The notes: generated by a model from the sequence alone, not told the origin. Shown: positions 1 through 9,585, counted from the first letter of the stretch. The stretch: 64,000 nt of DNA from Zunongwangia mangrovi (GCF_900112105.1 NZ_FOKV01000001.1:1359027-1423026), one strand, 5' to 3'. Program-made: numbers and translations.

Positions 1-1
1 T

Positions 2-934
2 TATGATAAAGAAACAGAGGATATTTTATTCCCACTTTCTTTACCACAAACATCTGGTGATGATAGTTTCGTAACCAACGCCGGTAGTATTGAAAATAAA
101 GGTATCGAGTTCGCTTTAAATTGGAGTGATGCTTCAGAAAGTGGAGACTTTAGCTATAATGTTGGATTCAATATCACTAAAAACGAGAACGAATTAACCA
201 ATATTAACCCGGTTGTAGAAAATGCTATTCCTTTTATAGATAGTGGAGATCTAGGAAATGGTCAAATCGTTACAAGAACTGTAGAAGGTAATGAACTGGG
301 AACTTTTTGGTTATATAAAGCAGACGGTGTTTTCACAAGCCAGTCAGAGATTGATAATAGTGCCCAGCCAGGAGCGCGTGTAGGAGATTTTAGATATGTA
401 GATACTAACGGAGACGGTTCTATCACTCAGACTGATAGACAATATATGGGATCTTACCAACCAGATTTTTATTACGGAATCAACTTAGGTGTAACCTATA
501 AGCAAGTAGATTTCTCTACTTCGTTATTCGGAAACGTTGGGAATAAAGTATTTAACGGTCTAAGAGCACAAAGATTTAGTGGAGAGAATATCGATGCCGA
601 CCTATTTGGAGAAAGATATACAGGTGGAGATAGCGGTAACGGAGGTCCTGCGGCGTTTAACGCTGTGCCACTTCCTTCAGATTATTATCTGGAAGATGGA
701 GACTTCTTAAGAGTGAACAACATTACTGTTGGATACAATTTTAGTGATGATATTCTTGAATCGATTCAACTTTCACGTTTAAGAGTGTATGCAACAGCGC
801 AAAACGCACTAACGTTTACAAAATACAGCGGATTTAATCCTGAATTACCAAGAGGTATTCTTGATAGCGGTTTAGAATTGGATGCTTATCCAACAACAGC
901 AAAATTCCTTTTAGGATTAAATATTGACTTTTAA
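2..934 (+). CDS. SusC/RagA-family TonB-dependent outer-membrane receptor, C-terminal part
   Basis: This is the C-terminal 310 residues of a SusC-like TonB-dependent transporter; the start lies left of the window and the reading frame is open from base 2. The visible part is beta-barrel: it includes the family-typical stretch SIENKGIEFALNW, a GDGSIT-like loop (residues near base 415) and the closing barrel strand ending TAKFLLGLNIDF with a terminal phenylalanine. SusC proteins import oligosaccharides bound by the SusD partner, and the susD gene follows after only 8 bases, so the two form the usual pair at the head of a polysaccharide utilisation locus. The plug domain and any N-terminal signalling domain cannot be assessed. 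Confidence 0.95.
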   Translation, partial: YDKETEDILFPLSLPQTSGDDSFVTNAGSIENKGIEFALNWSDASESGDFSYNVGFNITKNENELTNINPVVENAIPFIDSGDLGNGQIVTRTVEGNELGTFWLYKADGVFTSQSEIDNSAQPGARVGDFRYVDTNGDGSITQTDRQYMGSYQPDFYYGINLGVTYKQVDFSTSLFGNVGNKVFNGLRAQRFSGENIDADLFGERYTGGDSGNGGPAAFNAVPLPSDYYLEDGDFLRVNNITVGYNFSDDILESIQLSRLRVYATAQNALTFTKYSGFNPELPRGILDSGLELDAYPTTAKFLLGLNIDF

Positions 935-942
935 AAAATACT

Positions 943-2427
943 ATGACAATGAAAAATTTAAGAATTCAATATAAAACCATGACGAAAGCTTTAGTTGCAG
1001 TTTCTGCACTATTAGCCATGTCATGTTCAGATGATTATTTAGATGTAGCGCCAGAAGGGCAAGCTACAACCGGCAGTGGATATTTTCAGGGAGAGAATGT
1101 AGATCAGGCTATCGTTGCTTCTTATGCACATTTGCAGGATTACAGTCAGCATTCTTTCTCTTATTCTGGTATTTTCAGTATTGCATCAGACGACGCGGAT
1201 AAAGGGAGTGCACCAGGAGATACCGGTACAGATAAAGATAAATTAGATAATTTTACTCACGAGGCTACAGATGTTTCTGTTGCTGGTCTTTGGGGAGCAA
1301 ATTATCGCGGCGTAGCTACTGCAAACACAGGAATCGATATTGTAAATGAGCCGGCAAACAATTTGTCTGAATCTACTATTGCAGAATATCAGGCAGAATT
1401 CAAATTCTTTAGAGCTTACCATTATTTTACACTAGTTCGTGTATTTGGAGGTGTGCCAATTATTACTGAAGAAACAGATCCTAATGATCAGGAAGCTTTA
1501 TTGGTAAGAGATAGCCGTGAAGATGTTTACAGTTTTATTGTAGAAGATCTTACTGAAGCTTCAGAAAATCTACCTGAGACTGCTGCGCAGGTGGGTAGAG
1601 TAACACAAGGGACTGCAAAAAGTTTGCTTGCGAAAGTACAAATGTACCAGGGCAACTGGCAGGAAGTTCTAGAGTTAACAAACGAGGTGATCGCTTCAGG
1701 ACAGTATGCACTGCATCCTAACTACGAAGAACTTTGGAGAATTCAGAATGAAAATACTGTAGAGTCTATTTTCGAAGTTCAGGGAAGTGCTTCAGAAAAT
1801 TTAGGAATCGATAATATGGCTGTTCACCACGGAGTAAGAGGTCAGTGGGGATGGGGATTCGATGTTCCTTCACAAAGTTTAGTAGATGCTTACGAAGCTG
1901 CAGACGATCAAATTCGTATGGATGCAACCATTATTTTCCGCGGAGAAGAAATGTACGACAACTATTTGTATGAAGATGATCCTAATCTAACTGCAGTAGT
2001 TAGTGAAGATGCTCCAAACCCTTACTATAGTGAGAAAATGTATTTTGGGCCAGAGAATGCAAGTGCTTTGGACAAAAACCTTATCATTCTGCGTTATGCT
2101 GAAGTTCTTTTAATGAATGCTGAAGCAAATAACGAATTAGGAAATTCTGCTGCTGCTCTAGAAAGTTTAAATATGGTAAGATCCAGAGTAGAATTGCCAG
2201 CCATTAACACTACTTCTCAATCTGAATTAAGAGATATTATCTGGACAGAAAGAAGATTAGAATTTGGTATGGAGTTCGATCGTTATTTCGACGTCATTCG
2301 CCAGGGTAGAGGACAGGAAGTTTTTGGGCCGCTTGGATTCCAGGCCAACAAAAATGAAGTTTTCCCAATACCTCAGGATCAGATAAGCCTTTCAGGAGGA
2401 TTATTAGAACAAAATCCTGGATACTAA
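943..2427 (+). CDS. SusD/RagB-family nutrient-binding outer-membrane lipoprotein
   Basis: A 494-residue SusD-like lipoprotein that caps the neighbouring SusC barrel at the cell surface and binds glycan. A type II signal peptide ends in the lipobox LAMSC with the lipidated cysteine at residue 28, followed by the acidic SDDYLD context typical of surface-exposed Bacteroidota lipoproteins. The TPR-rich body is recognisable (EYQAEFKFFRAYHYFTLVR, TKSLLAKVQMYQGNW) and the C-terminal region contains the family hallmark WTERRLEFGMEFDRYFDVIRQG. ATG codons at 943 and 949 are both possible starts. A strong hairpin lies just downstream. The glycan specificity cannot be read from the sequence. Confidence 0.95.
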   Translation: MTMKNLRIQYKTMTKALVAVSALLAMSCSDDYLDVAPEGQATTGSGYFQGENVDQAIVASYAHLQDYSQHSFSYSGIFSIASDDADKGSAPGDTGTDKDKLDNFTHEATDVSVAGLWGANYRGVATANTGIDIVNEPANNLSESTIAEYQAEFKFFRAYHYFTLVRVFGGVPIITEETDPNDQEALLVRDSREDVYSFIVEDLTEASENLPETAAQVGRVTQGTAKSLLAKVQMYQGNWQEVLELTNEVIASGQYALHPNYEELWRIQNENTVESIFEVQGSASENLGIDNMAVHHGVRGQWGWGFDVPSQSLVDAYEAADDQIRMDATIIFRGEEMYDNYLYEDDPNLTAVVSEDAPNPYYSEKMYFGPENASALDKNLIILRYAEVLLMNAEANNELGNSAAALESLNMVRSRVELPAINTTSQSELRDIIWTERRLEFGMEFDRYFDVIRQGRGQEVFGPLGFQANKNEVFPIPQDQISLSGGLLEQNPGY

Positions 2428-2438
2428 TAAATCTATTA

Positions 2439-2471
2439 AAAGGTGTTTCGGGAGTTTCTCGAAACACCTTT
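2439..2471 (+). terminator. Hairpin between susD and the downstream hydrolase genes
   Basis: Two perfectly complementary 12-base arms (2439-2450 AAAGGTGTTTCG and 2460-2471) flank a 9-base loop and are followed by a T-rich stretch. It looks like an intrinsic terminator. Because the next gene starts 20 bases further on the same strand with no clear promoter, it probably acts as a partial terminator or a processing/stability element that lowers expression of the enzymes relative to SusCD. Confidence 0.7.
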
Positions 2472-2490
2472 CTTATTTTAAGCTTAACCG

Positions 2491-3876
2491 ATGAATCTAA
2501 AAAAACACCTTATATATCTTCTGTTTTTAGGTTTTGCATTCACCGCATGCAACGACACTTCAAAAAACAATTCAGAAGAGACTTCACAAAAAACTGCTCA
2601 GGATTCAACTAAACTGAGTGAAGAAGCCTTGTTGGACACCGTCCAGAAGCAAACATTAAAATATTTCTGGGATTTTGCTGAACCTAATAGCGGGATGGCC
2701 AGAGAACGATATCATCCTAACGGAGATTATCCAAATAACGATCCGGATATTGTAACCACGGGAGGATCTGGATTTGGATTAATGGCAATAGTTGCGGGGA
2801 TCGAAAGAGGATTTATTCCGCGAGAAGAAGCCGTGCAACGCTTAGATAAAATTGCCACTTTTTTAGAAAAAACACCAAAATATCACGGTGCTTTCCCACA
2901 TTGGATAAACGGAAGAACCGCCGGAACACAAGAATTTGGTTCAGATAGTAAAGATAACGGAGGCGATATTGTAGAAACCTCGTTTTTAGCGCAGGGATTT
3001 ATTGTGGTGCGCCAGTATTTGCAGGATGGAAATGAAGAGGAAAAAGCTGTAGCAGCCAAATTCGATAATTTATGGCAAAATATTGAGTGGGATTGGTACA
3101 CCAATAATAAAAACGGAATCTTTTGGCACTGGTCGCCAGATTATGAATTTCAGAAGAACTTTATGATTGAAGGTTATAACGAATGTCTTATTACTTATGT
3201 GATGGCTGCCAGTTCTCCAGATCACGCGATCAAACCTGCCGTTTACCACGATGGTTGGGCAAGAAGCGGAAATATCACAACCGATAAGAAAGCATACGGA
3301 ATTCCGCTAATATTAAAATTCAATACTGTTGGCGATAAAGCAGGGCCATTGTTTTGGGCACATTATTCATATTTAGGCTTAAATCCAAAAGGACTTAGTG
3401 ATCGTTACGCCAATTATTGGGACCTAAATGTAAACCATAGCAAGATCAATTATGAGTATGCGCAGGAAAACCCTAATAATTATAAAACTTACAGTGAAAA
3501 TAGCTGGGGATTAACTGCAAGTTATACTAAAAATGAAGATGGTAGCGTAGGTTACGCAGCACATTCACCAGATGATGATCACGGAGTGGTTTCTCCAACT
3601 GCTGCCGTAAGTTCTATTCCTTATACTCCGGAAGAAAGCTTAAGAGCGATAAGATATTTTTACGAAGATCAAAACGATCTACTTTGGGGACCTGCCGGTT
3701 TTTACGATGCCTTCAGCTTAGATGGTGGCGATTGGGTTGCTGAAAGATATTTAGCGATCGACCAGGGACCAATGATGGTGATGATCGAGAATTATCGTAG
3801 CGGACTTATTTGGGATCTATTTATGAGTTCTCCTGAAGTTCAACAGGGATTAGAAAAACTAGAGTTTACCCATTAA
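2491..3876 (+). CDS. GH144-like glucoamylase-family lipoprotein (putative beta-1,2-glucanase)
   Basis: A 461-residue lipoprotein (lipobox FTAC, Cys20) of the 'glucoamylase' family, now placed in GH144, whose characterised members are endo-beta-1,2-glucanases. Family landmarks are the N-terminal QTLKYFWDFAEPNSGMARER, the glycine-rich TTGGSGFGLMAIVAGIERGF and the DIVETSFLAQG segment, then NSWGLTAS and GPAGFYDAFS in the C-terminal half of an (alpha/alpha)6 barrel. Length fits the family. It follows susD in the same orientation and shares the locus with a GH3 beta-glucosidase, the combination known from beta-1,2-glucan loci in Bacteroides. The family call is firm; the substrate is inferred and the sulfatase two genes on complicates it. 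Confidence 0.82.
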   Translation: MNLKKHLIYLLFLGFAFTACNDTSKNNSEETSQKTAQDSTKLSEEALLDTVQKQTLKYFWDFAEPNSGMARERYHPNGDYPNNDPDIVTTGGSGFGLMAIVAGIERGFIPREEAVQRLDKIATFLEKTPKYHGAFPHWINGRTAGTQEFGSDSKDNGGDIVETSFLAQGFIVVRQYLQDGNEEEKAVAAKFDNLWQNIEWDWYTNNKNGIFWHWSPDYEFQKNFMIEGYNECLITYVMAASSPDHAIKPAVYHDGWARSGNITTDKKAYGIPLILKFNTVGDKAGPLFWAHYSYLGLNPKGLSDRYANYWDLNVNHSKINYEYAQENPNNYKTYSENSWGLTASYTKNEDGSVGYAAHSPDDDHGVVSPTAAVSSIPYTPEESLRAIRYFYEDQNDLLWGPAGFYDAFSLDGGDWVAERYLAIDQGPMMVMIENYRSGLIWDLFMSSPEVQQGLEKLEFTH

Positions 3877-3883
3877 AAAATTG

Positions 3884-4618
3884 ATGATGAAATTATCGAA
3901 TATCGCATTACTAGGATTATTTATTTTCTTCGGAATTACTGCGGAAGCTCAAACTGCGGGTATTTCAGAAAATCAGTTTAAAGAAAAAGTAGAGATTCCT
4001 GTAGATATGGGTTACCTGCTGTACAAACCTGAAGCTTATAAAAAATCTAAAGAAGATTATCCATTGATTGTTTTTCTACATGGTGCCGGCGAACGAGGTA
4101 CAGATCTTCAGAAGGTAAAAGTTAATGGGCCTTTTCAGTATTTAAAAGAGGGAAATGAGATTGATGCGGTAATGCTAGCACCGCAATGTCCTGCTGAAAC
4201 CTACTGGCAGCCAGATGAAGTAGCTGCTTTGGTAAAAAAAATTATCAAAGAAGAACGAATCGATCCAAGTAGGGTTTACTTAACAGGTTTAAGTATGGGC
4301 GGTTATGGCGTTTGGGCTACGGGAGGTAAATATCCAGAATTGTTTGCTGCGATGGCTCCGGTTTGTGGGGCGATCTACAGGCCAATTTATCGCAACGCGC
4401 AACATCTTCAAAACATGCCTATCTGGGTTTTTCACGGTGCGATGGACGATGTGGTTTTGCCAGAGAATAGTAATAAAATGGTGATGGCGTTAAAGCAATC
4501 GGGAAATCAGGATGTAAAATACACGATCTATCCTTTTGCGAACCACAATAGCTGGACAGAAACCTATAATAATCCAGAATTATACGATTGGCTGCTAAAT
4601 CAGAAAAAAGAAAAATAA
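3884..4618 (+). CDS. Secreted alpha/beta hydrolase (dienelactone hydrolase/PHB depolymerase-like esterase)
   Basis: A secreted serine hydrolase of about 244 residues, of the predicted-peptidase/esterase group (COG4099-like). The signal peptide ends near AEAQ. The catalytic triad is visible: nucleophile serine in GLSMGG (residue 137), aspartate in GAMDDVV and histidine in FANHNSW; the oxyanion motif is FLHGAGERG. The frame opens with a TTG at 3881, but the ATG codons at 3884 or 3887 are better starts. It begins 7 bases after the GH144 gene and overlaps the sulfatase start by one base, so it is part of the same operon. It probably removes an ester decoration or attached acyl/phenolic group from the substrate glycan. 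Confidence 0.82.
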   Translation: MMKLSNIALLGLFIFFGITAEAQTAGISENQFKEKVEIPVDMGYLLYKPEAYKKSKEDYPLIVFLHGAGERGTDLQKVKVNGPFQYLKEGNEIDAVMLAPQCPAETYWQPDEVAALVKKIIKEERIDPSRVYLTGLSMGGYGVWATGGKYPELFAAMAPVCGAIYRPIYRNAQHLQNMPIWVFHGAMDDVVLPENSNKMVMALKQSGNQDVKYTIYPFANHNSWTETYNNPELYDWLLNQKKEK

Positions 4619-6252
4619 TGAAACTTAGATTCCTGTATTTCGTTGTTTTGATCAGCTTTTTTTCCTGTAAAGAAGAAAAGGGAAATGCTGCTGAAGAAAA
4701 ATCTACTTCTAAAAAGCCTAATATCGTCTTTATAATGGCCGATGATCATGCGGTAAAAGCGATTAGTGCCTACGGAAGTGAAATAGGGAAACTGGCGCCA
4801 ACGCCTAATATCGATCGATTAGCTACAAACGGAGCGATATTTCGCCAGAATTACAACACAAATTCACTTTGTGGGCCAAGTAGAGCGGTGATCTTAACTG
4901 GGAAGCATAGTCATGAAAATGGCTTTAGAATGAATGGTGAGCAGTTTGATAATTCGCAGCAAACCATGCCAAAGATTTTCAGAAATAATGGGTATCAAAC
5001 TGCGGTGATCGGGAAATGGCATTTAGCCGGAAAACCAACCGGATTTGATTACTGGAAAATTTTAGAAGACCAGGGGAAATATTATAATCCCGATTTTATT
5101 ACGGAAGAGGATACTGCCAGAGTTGAAGGTTATGCAACAGATCTTATTACAGATTACTCGTTAGATTGGTTAAAACAACGAGATACGTCGAAGCCGTTTT
5201 TCTTAATGGTGCAACACAAAGCACCGCATCGTAACTGGATGCCTGCTTTGCGCCACGTCAATAAATATGATTCGTTTCAATTTCCTTTGCCAGATTCGTA
5301 TTTCCCAGATTTTGAAAACCAGGAAGCTGCTGAAGAACAGTTGATGACCATTTACGAGGATATGTACGAAGGTCATGATCTTAAAATGAGTAAAGCAAAA
5401 GGAACAGATGAATTGGCAAGCAATCCCTGGACAGACGATTTTGATCGCATGACGGCTGAGCAACGTAATCAATGGAATGAAGCATACCGCCCCGAAAATG
5501 ATGCTTTTTGGGAAAAGGATTTGCATGACGAAGATCTGGCCAGGTACAAAGGGCAGCGTTATTTAAAGGATTATATGGCAACCATAGCTTCAGTAGACGA
5601 AGGAGTGGGTAGAATTTTAGATTATTTGGAATCTCAGGGATTAGATGAAAATACGCTGGTGGTCTATACTTCAGATCAGGGTTTTTATCTGGGTGAAAAC
5701 GGATGGTTCGATAAACGATTTATGTACGAGCCTTCATTTAGAATGCCATTGCTAATGCAACTTCCGGGGGAAATTCCGCAGCAATCTGAAGTAAATGCTA
5801 TGACTCAGAATCTCGATTTTGCCCCAACATTTTTAGATATGGCCGGTATCGAAATCCCAGAGGATATGCAGGGAATCTCATTTAAAGATGTGGTTTTTGG
5901 CCAAAAAGAAGAGTTGGATCGTGATGCGATCTATTATCATTATTACGATTGGCCGGCTTTTCACATGGTAAAACGTCACTACGGAATTAAAACCGAACGC
6001 TATAAGATCATGCATTTTTATGATGATAACGATGCCTGGGAGTTTTATGATCTTCAGGAGGATCCAAAAGAAAAAAATAACCTGATCGATAATCCAGAGT
6101 ATCAGGGAGAAATAGAAATGATGAAGCAAAAACTGGATTCTGTTCAGCAATATTATAGTGTAACTGAAAAGGAATTTGAAAAAGCTTCAGAAAAAAATAT
6201 AGAAAATGCCTACAGAAATTTCGAGAGAATGCGTGGCAAACCTATAGAATAA
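4618..6252 (+). CDS. Formylglycine-dependent sulfatase lipoprotein (S1 family)
   Basis: A 544-residue periplasmic or surface sulfatase lipoprotein. The start is set by the TAATG overlap with the preceding stop; an upstream in-frame ATG at 4588 would hide the signal peptide. Lipobox FFSC gives Cys17. The metal-binding start NIVFIMADDHAV and the CxPSR signature LCGPSRA (Cys85, the residue converted to formylglycine) are intact, as are GKWHLAG and YTSDQGFYLGENGWFDKR. The overall pattern resembles N-acetylglucosamine-6-sulfatase-like S1 proteins. Its presence implies the target glycan carries sulfate esters. The anaerobic or aerobic maturase needed for formylglycine formation is not in the window. 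Confidence 0.92.
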   Translation: MKLRFLYFVVLISFFSCKEEKGNAAEEKSTSKKPNIVFIMADDHAVKAISAYGSEIGKLAPTPNIDRLATNGAIFRQNYNTNSLCGPSRAVILTGKHSHENGFRMNGEQFDNSQQTMPKIFRNNGYQTAVIGKWHLAGKPTGFDYWKILEDQGKYYNPDFITEEDTARVEGYATDLITDYSLDWLKQRDTSKPFFLMVQHKAPHRNWMPALRHVNKYDSFQFPLPDSYFPDFENQEAAEEQLMTIYEDMYEGHDLKMSKAKGTDELASNPWTDDFDRMTAEQRNQWNEAYRPENDAFWEKDLHDEDLARYKGQRYLKDYMATIASVDEGVGRILDYLESQGLDENTLVVYTSDQGFYLGENGWFDKRFMYEPSFRMPLLMQLPGEIPQQSEVNAMTQNLDFAPTFLDMAGIEIPEDMQGISFKDVVFGQKEELDRDAIYYHYYDWPAFHMVKRHYGIKTERYKIMHFYDDNDAWEFYDLQEDPKEKNNLIDNPEYQGEIEMMKQKLDSVQQYYSVTEKEFEKASEKNIENAYRNFERMRGKPIE

Positions 6253-6279
6253 TTTTAGTACAACCCTAAATAGAATTAC

Positions 6280-8574
6280 ATGATAAAGAAAAGTTTAATC
6301 ACATTTTCGCTAATTACAGGATGCTTTTTTGCCCCAACAAAAAGCCTACAAGCGCAAACTGATGAATCTAAAATGGATGCAAAGGTCGATGAGATCTTAG
6401 CTGAAATGACCATCGAAGAAAAGATAGGTCAGCTTAACCTACTTAATCCCGGTGGCGGTGTTGCTACCGGTGCAGTGGTAAGTGATAATGTGCAACAAAA
6501 AATTAAAGACGGGGAAGTAGGCGGACTTTTTGGTGTTGCTGGTCCCGATAAAATTAAAATTGCACAAGATTATGCCGTGAATGATACCCGATTGGGAATT
6601 CCGTTGCTAATTGGATCAGATGTGATTCATGGTTATAAAACCACCTTTCCAATTCCGTTAGGAACCGCAGCAAGCTGGGATTTGGAGATGATCAAAAGAA
6701 CTGCTGAAATTGCTGCTCAGGAAGCTACGGCAGACGGGATCAACTGGAATTTCTCACCGATGGTAGATATCGCTCGCGATCCAAGATGGGGGAGAATTGC
6801 TGAAGGTGCCGGTGAAGATCCTTATTTAGGTTCTCAAATCGCAAAGGCTATGGTAGAAGGTTACCAGGGAGACGATCTTACCAAAGAAAACACTATGATC
6901 GCTACGGTAAAACATTTTGCCTTATACGGAGCTTCAGAAGCAGGTCGTGATTATAATACGACAGATATGAGTAGAGTGAAAATGTTCAATGAATATTTGC
7001 CTCCTTATAAAGCGGCGATCGATGCGGGTGCAGGAAGTGTGATGAGTTCTTTTAACGATGTTGATGGTGTACCGGCAACCGGGAATAAGTGGTTGTTAAC
7101 CGATCTACTTCGTGATCAGTGGGGATTTGATGGTTTTGTAACTTCAGATTATACTTCTTTAAATGAAATGATCGCTCACGGAATGGGAGATCTTCAGGCA
7201 GTTTCAGCATTAGCCTTAAAAGCCGGGTTGGATATGGATATGGTTGGAGAAGGTTTTTTACAAACGCTGAAAAAATCTTTAGATGAAGGTAAGGTAACCG
7301 AAGAAGAAATTACCACCGCTGCACGCCGAATCTTAGAAGCGAAATATAAGCTTGGTCTTTTTGAAGATCCTTATAAATATTTAGATGAAAGCCGACCAGA
7401 AAAGGATATTCTTTCTGAAGAAAACAGAGCTTTTTCACGAAAAGTGGCTGCGCATTCTTTTGTATTACTTAAGAAAGATGCCGGAGTTTTTCCACTTAAA
7501 AAAGATGCGAAAATTGCCCTTGTTGGACCTTTAGCGAATAACAAAAATAATATGTTAGGAACCTGGGCACCAACTGGTGATCCACAACTTTCTGTTCCGG
7601 TTTTAGAAGGGATAAAAAATGTAGCGCCAAAGGCTAAAGTAAGCTACGCGCAGGGAGCAAATATTACGAATGATGCCCAATTAGCTGAAAATATTAATGT
7701 TTTTGGTCCTCGTGCTGAAATTAGTGAGACTTCTCCTGAAAAAATGTTGGAAGAAGCGATAAAAGTGGCTAAAAAATCTGATGTTATTGTAGCTGTAGTT
7801 GGTGAAGCCACTGAAATGAGTGGCGAAGCTGCCAGTAGAACTAATTTACTGATTCCTGAAAGTCAGAAAAAAATGATCCGCGAATTGGCCAAAATCGGTA
7901 AGCCGATGGCGCTGGTTTTAATGAGTGGTCGTCCTTTAAATATTTCAGAAGAATCTGAAATGGATCTTGATATTCTTCAGGTTTGGCATCCAGGTGTAGA
8001 AGCAGGAAATGCAATAGCCGATGTTATTTTTGGAGATTATAATCCTTCAGGAAAAATTACGGCATCATGGCCAAGAAATGTTGGTCAGGTTCCAGTTTAT
8101 TATTCAATGAAAAGAACAGGGAGACCAGGTTCACAGCCAGGATTCGAGAAATTTAAGTCAGAATTTTTAGACACTCCAAATTCACCATTATATCCTTTTG
8201 GATACGGTTTAAGTTATACCGATTTTGATTATAGCGATGTAAAAGCCAGTGCAGAAGAATTAACAATGGATGGAACGATTACTTTGAGCGCAACAATTAC
8301 CAATACCGGTGATTACGATGGTGAAGAAGTAGTTCAGATTTATATTCATGATAAAGTGAGAAGCATCACGCCGCCAATGAAACAGCTAATAGGTTTTGAA
8401 AAAATTATGTTGAAAAAAGGCGAATCTAAAACCGTAACTTTTGAAGTAAGCGCAGAAGATCTGAAATTTTACAACAGCAGTTTAGAACATGTAGCTGAGC
8501 CAGGAGAGTTTGATTTCTTTATTGCAGGAAGCTCTGATGCTGAATTTGAAAATACATTTATACTAAAAGAATAA
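6280..8574 (+). CDS. bglX: GH3 beta-glucosidase, BglX-like, secreted
   Basis: A 764-residue GH3 exo-glycosidase with an N-terminal signal peptide. The TIM-barrel domain contains GIPLLIGSDVIHGYKTTFPIPLG and ARDPRWGRIAEGAGEDPYLGS; the nucleophile aspartate is residue 290 in GFVTSDY. The alpha/beta sandwich (SGEAASRTNL, QVWHPGVEAGNAIADVIFGDYNPSGK) and C-terminal fibronectin type III-like domain (TNTGDYDGEEVVQIYIHD) complete the standard BglX architecture. Last gene of the locus, 27 bases after the sulfatase. It most likely releases glucose from oligosaccharides made by the GH144-like enzyme; linkage preference is inferred from context only. Confidence 0.93.
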   Translation: MIKKSLITFSLITGCFFAPTKSLQAQTDESKMDAKVDEILAEMTIEEKIGQLNLLNPGGGVATGAVVSDNVQQKIKDGEVGGLFGVAGPDKIKIAQDYAVNDTRLGIPLLIGSDVIHGYKTTFPIPLGTAASWDLEMIKRTAEIAAQEATADGINWNFSPMVDIARDPRWGRIAEGAGEDPYLGSQIAKAMVEGYQGDDLTKENTMIATVKHFALYGASEAGRDYNTTDMSRVKMFNEYLPPYKAAIDAGAGSVMSSFNDVDGVPATGNKWLLTDLLRDQWGFDGFVTSDYTSLNEMIAHGMGDLQAVSALALKAGLDMDMVGEGFLQTLKKSLDEGKVTEEEITTAARRILEAKYKLGLFEDPYKYLDESRPEKDILSEENRAFSRKVAAHSFVLLKKDAGVFPLKKDAKIALVGPLANNKNNMLGTWAPTGDPQLSVPVLEGIKNVAPKAKVSYAQGANITNDAQLAENINVFGPRAEISETSPEKMLEEAIKVAKKSDVIVAVVGEATEMSGEAASRTNLLIPESQKKMIRELAKIGKPMALVLMSGRPLNISEESEMDLDILQVWHPGVEAGNAIADVIFGDYNPSGKITASWPRNVGQVPVYYSMKRTGRPGSQPGFEKFKSEFLDTPNSPLYPFGYGLSYTDFDYSDVKASAEELTMDGTITLSATITNTGDYDGEEVVQIYIHDKVRSITPPMKQLIGFEKIMLKKGESKTVTFEVSAEDLKFYNSSLEHVAEPGEFDFFIAGSSDAEFENTFILKE

Positions 8575-8634
8575 GCTTAGGTGTAATTAAAACATAATCG
8601 ATCCTAACCAATTTGATTATAATTTCCGAAAGAA

Positions 8635-8667
8635 AAAACCGATGATCTAATCATCGGTTTTTTTGTT
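8635..8667. terminator. Bidirectional intrinsic terminator
   Basis: Arms reading AAAACCGATGAT and its complement ATCATCGGTTTT around a 3-base loop, with an A-run on the left and a T-run on the right, lie between the convergent GH3 and esterase genes. It can end transcription from both sides. Confidence 0.85.
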
Positions 8668-8688
8668 TTTTAATGAGGTATTTCGCTT

Positions 8689-9585
8689 TTAAAATGTATG
8701 CTCAATTTGTTGATTTTCGCCTTTTAAAAAGACATCGTCAAAATATTGAAAAACCATCTGTAAATGATCAAAAGGAATTCCTGAAATTTCATGTCCTGCT
8801 TCAGGGAAAGTATTTAGCATGTAAGAAGTGTCGAGTTTCTTCAGTTTATCGGCTAAACTTCGGGAACCATCTAAAATTAGATAGCCGGGTTCGTCTTTGT
8901 TACAAAAATGATGAGGTGCGGTAGCATAAGGCACTAGATTATCTGCCGTTCCGTGGAAAAATACCGTAGGGATAGCGTTTTCTTTATTAATATAGCGTTT
9001 GTCGACAATCGCCCCGGCCAAAGATAAAATGCCCTTAAATTTAAGATTCTCGTATTTTGAAGCATCTTTAAAGAGCAGATCACGATTAAAAGCTGCGCTT
9101 AAAACAGCTTCAGCACCCGCGCTACTTCCGCCAATAATCATCTTTTCAGGATCTATTTTGAATTGATCTTTTTTGCTGATCATAAAGTTCACGGCGTCTA
9201 GAAAATCTTCAGCTGCCAATTTAAAAGTTTCGATCTTACCTTCGGCTTCAAAATCACAACCAAAGGATTGGTCTTTTCTGGTTAAACGATAGGATATTTG
9301 AACGGCAACGTAGCCATAACTTGCCGCAATTTTAGCCAATTTTACCTCGTCTTCATTTCGCGGACTGCCAAAACCAAAACCACCGCCGTGCATGAAAATA
9401 AAAACGGGTCGGTTTTTAAATGAATTTTCAGGTTCGTAAACGTCTAAGTAAAGTTCCTGGCCGTCTTTTTCAGCATAAGTAAGTGTTTTTCGAGCTTTAA
9501 TTTTATAAATGCTGTCGGTAAAATGTTGTTGTGCAGAAACTTGCAGGCTAAGGAAAAGTATAGCGCCAAACAAGATTCTTTTCAT
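8689..9585 (-). CDS. Secreted alpha/beta hydrolase, carboxylesterase type
   Basis: A 298-residue secreted esterase of the BD-FAE/hormone-sensitive-lipase-like alpha/beta hydrolase group. A signal peptide precedes SAQQ. The oxyanion motif HGGGFGFGSPR (residues 66-76), nucleophile Ser155 in GGSSAG, aspartate in GTADNLVPY and histidine in PEAGHEI form a full catalytic set. The frame can be extended to 9597, but the ATG at 9585 (MKRILFGAIL) gives the natural signal peptide. It is read towards the polysaccharide locus and is likely an accessory polysaccharide deacylase, although it belongs to a separate transcript. Confidence 0.8.
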   Translation of the reverse strand: MKRILFGAILFLSLQVSAQQHFTDSIYKIKARKTLTYAEKDGQELYLDVYEPENSFKNRPVFIFMHGGGFGFGSPRNEDEVKLAKIAASYGYVAVQISYRLTRKDQSFGCDFEAEGKIETFKLAAEDFLDAVNFMISKKDQFKIDPEKMIIGGSSAGAEAVLSAAFNRDLLFKDASKYENLKFKGILSLAGAIVDKRYINKENAIPTVFFHGTADNLVPYATAPHHFCNKDEPGYLILDGSRSLADKLKKLDTSYMLNTFPEAGHEISGIPFDHLQMVFQYFDDVFLKGENQQIEHTF

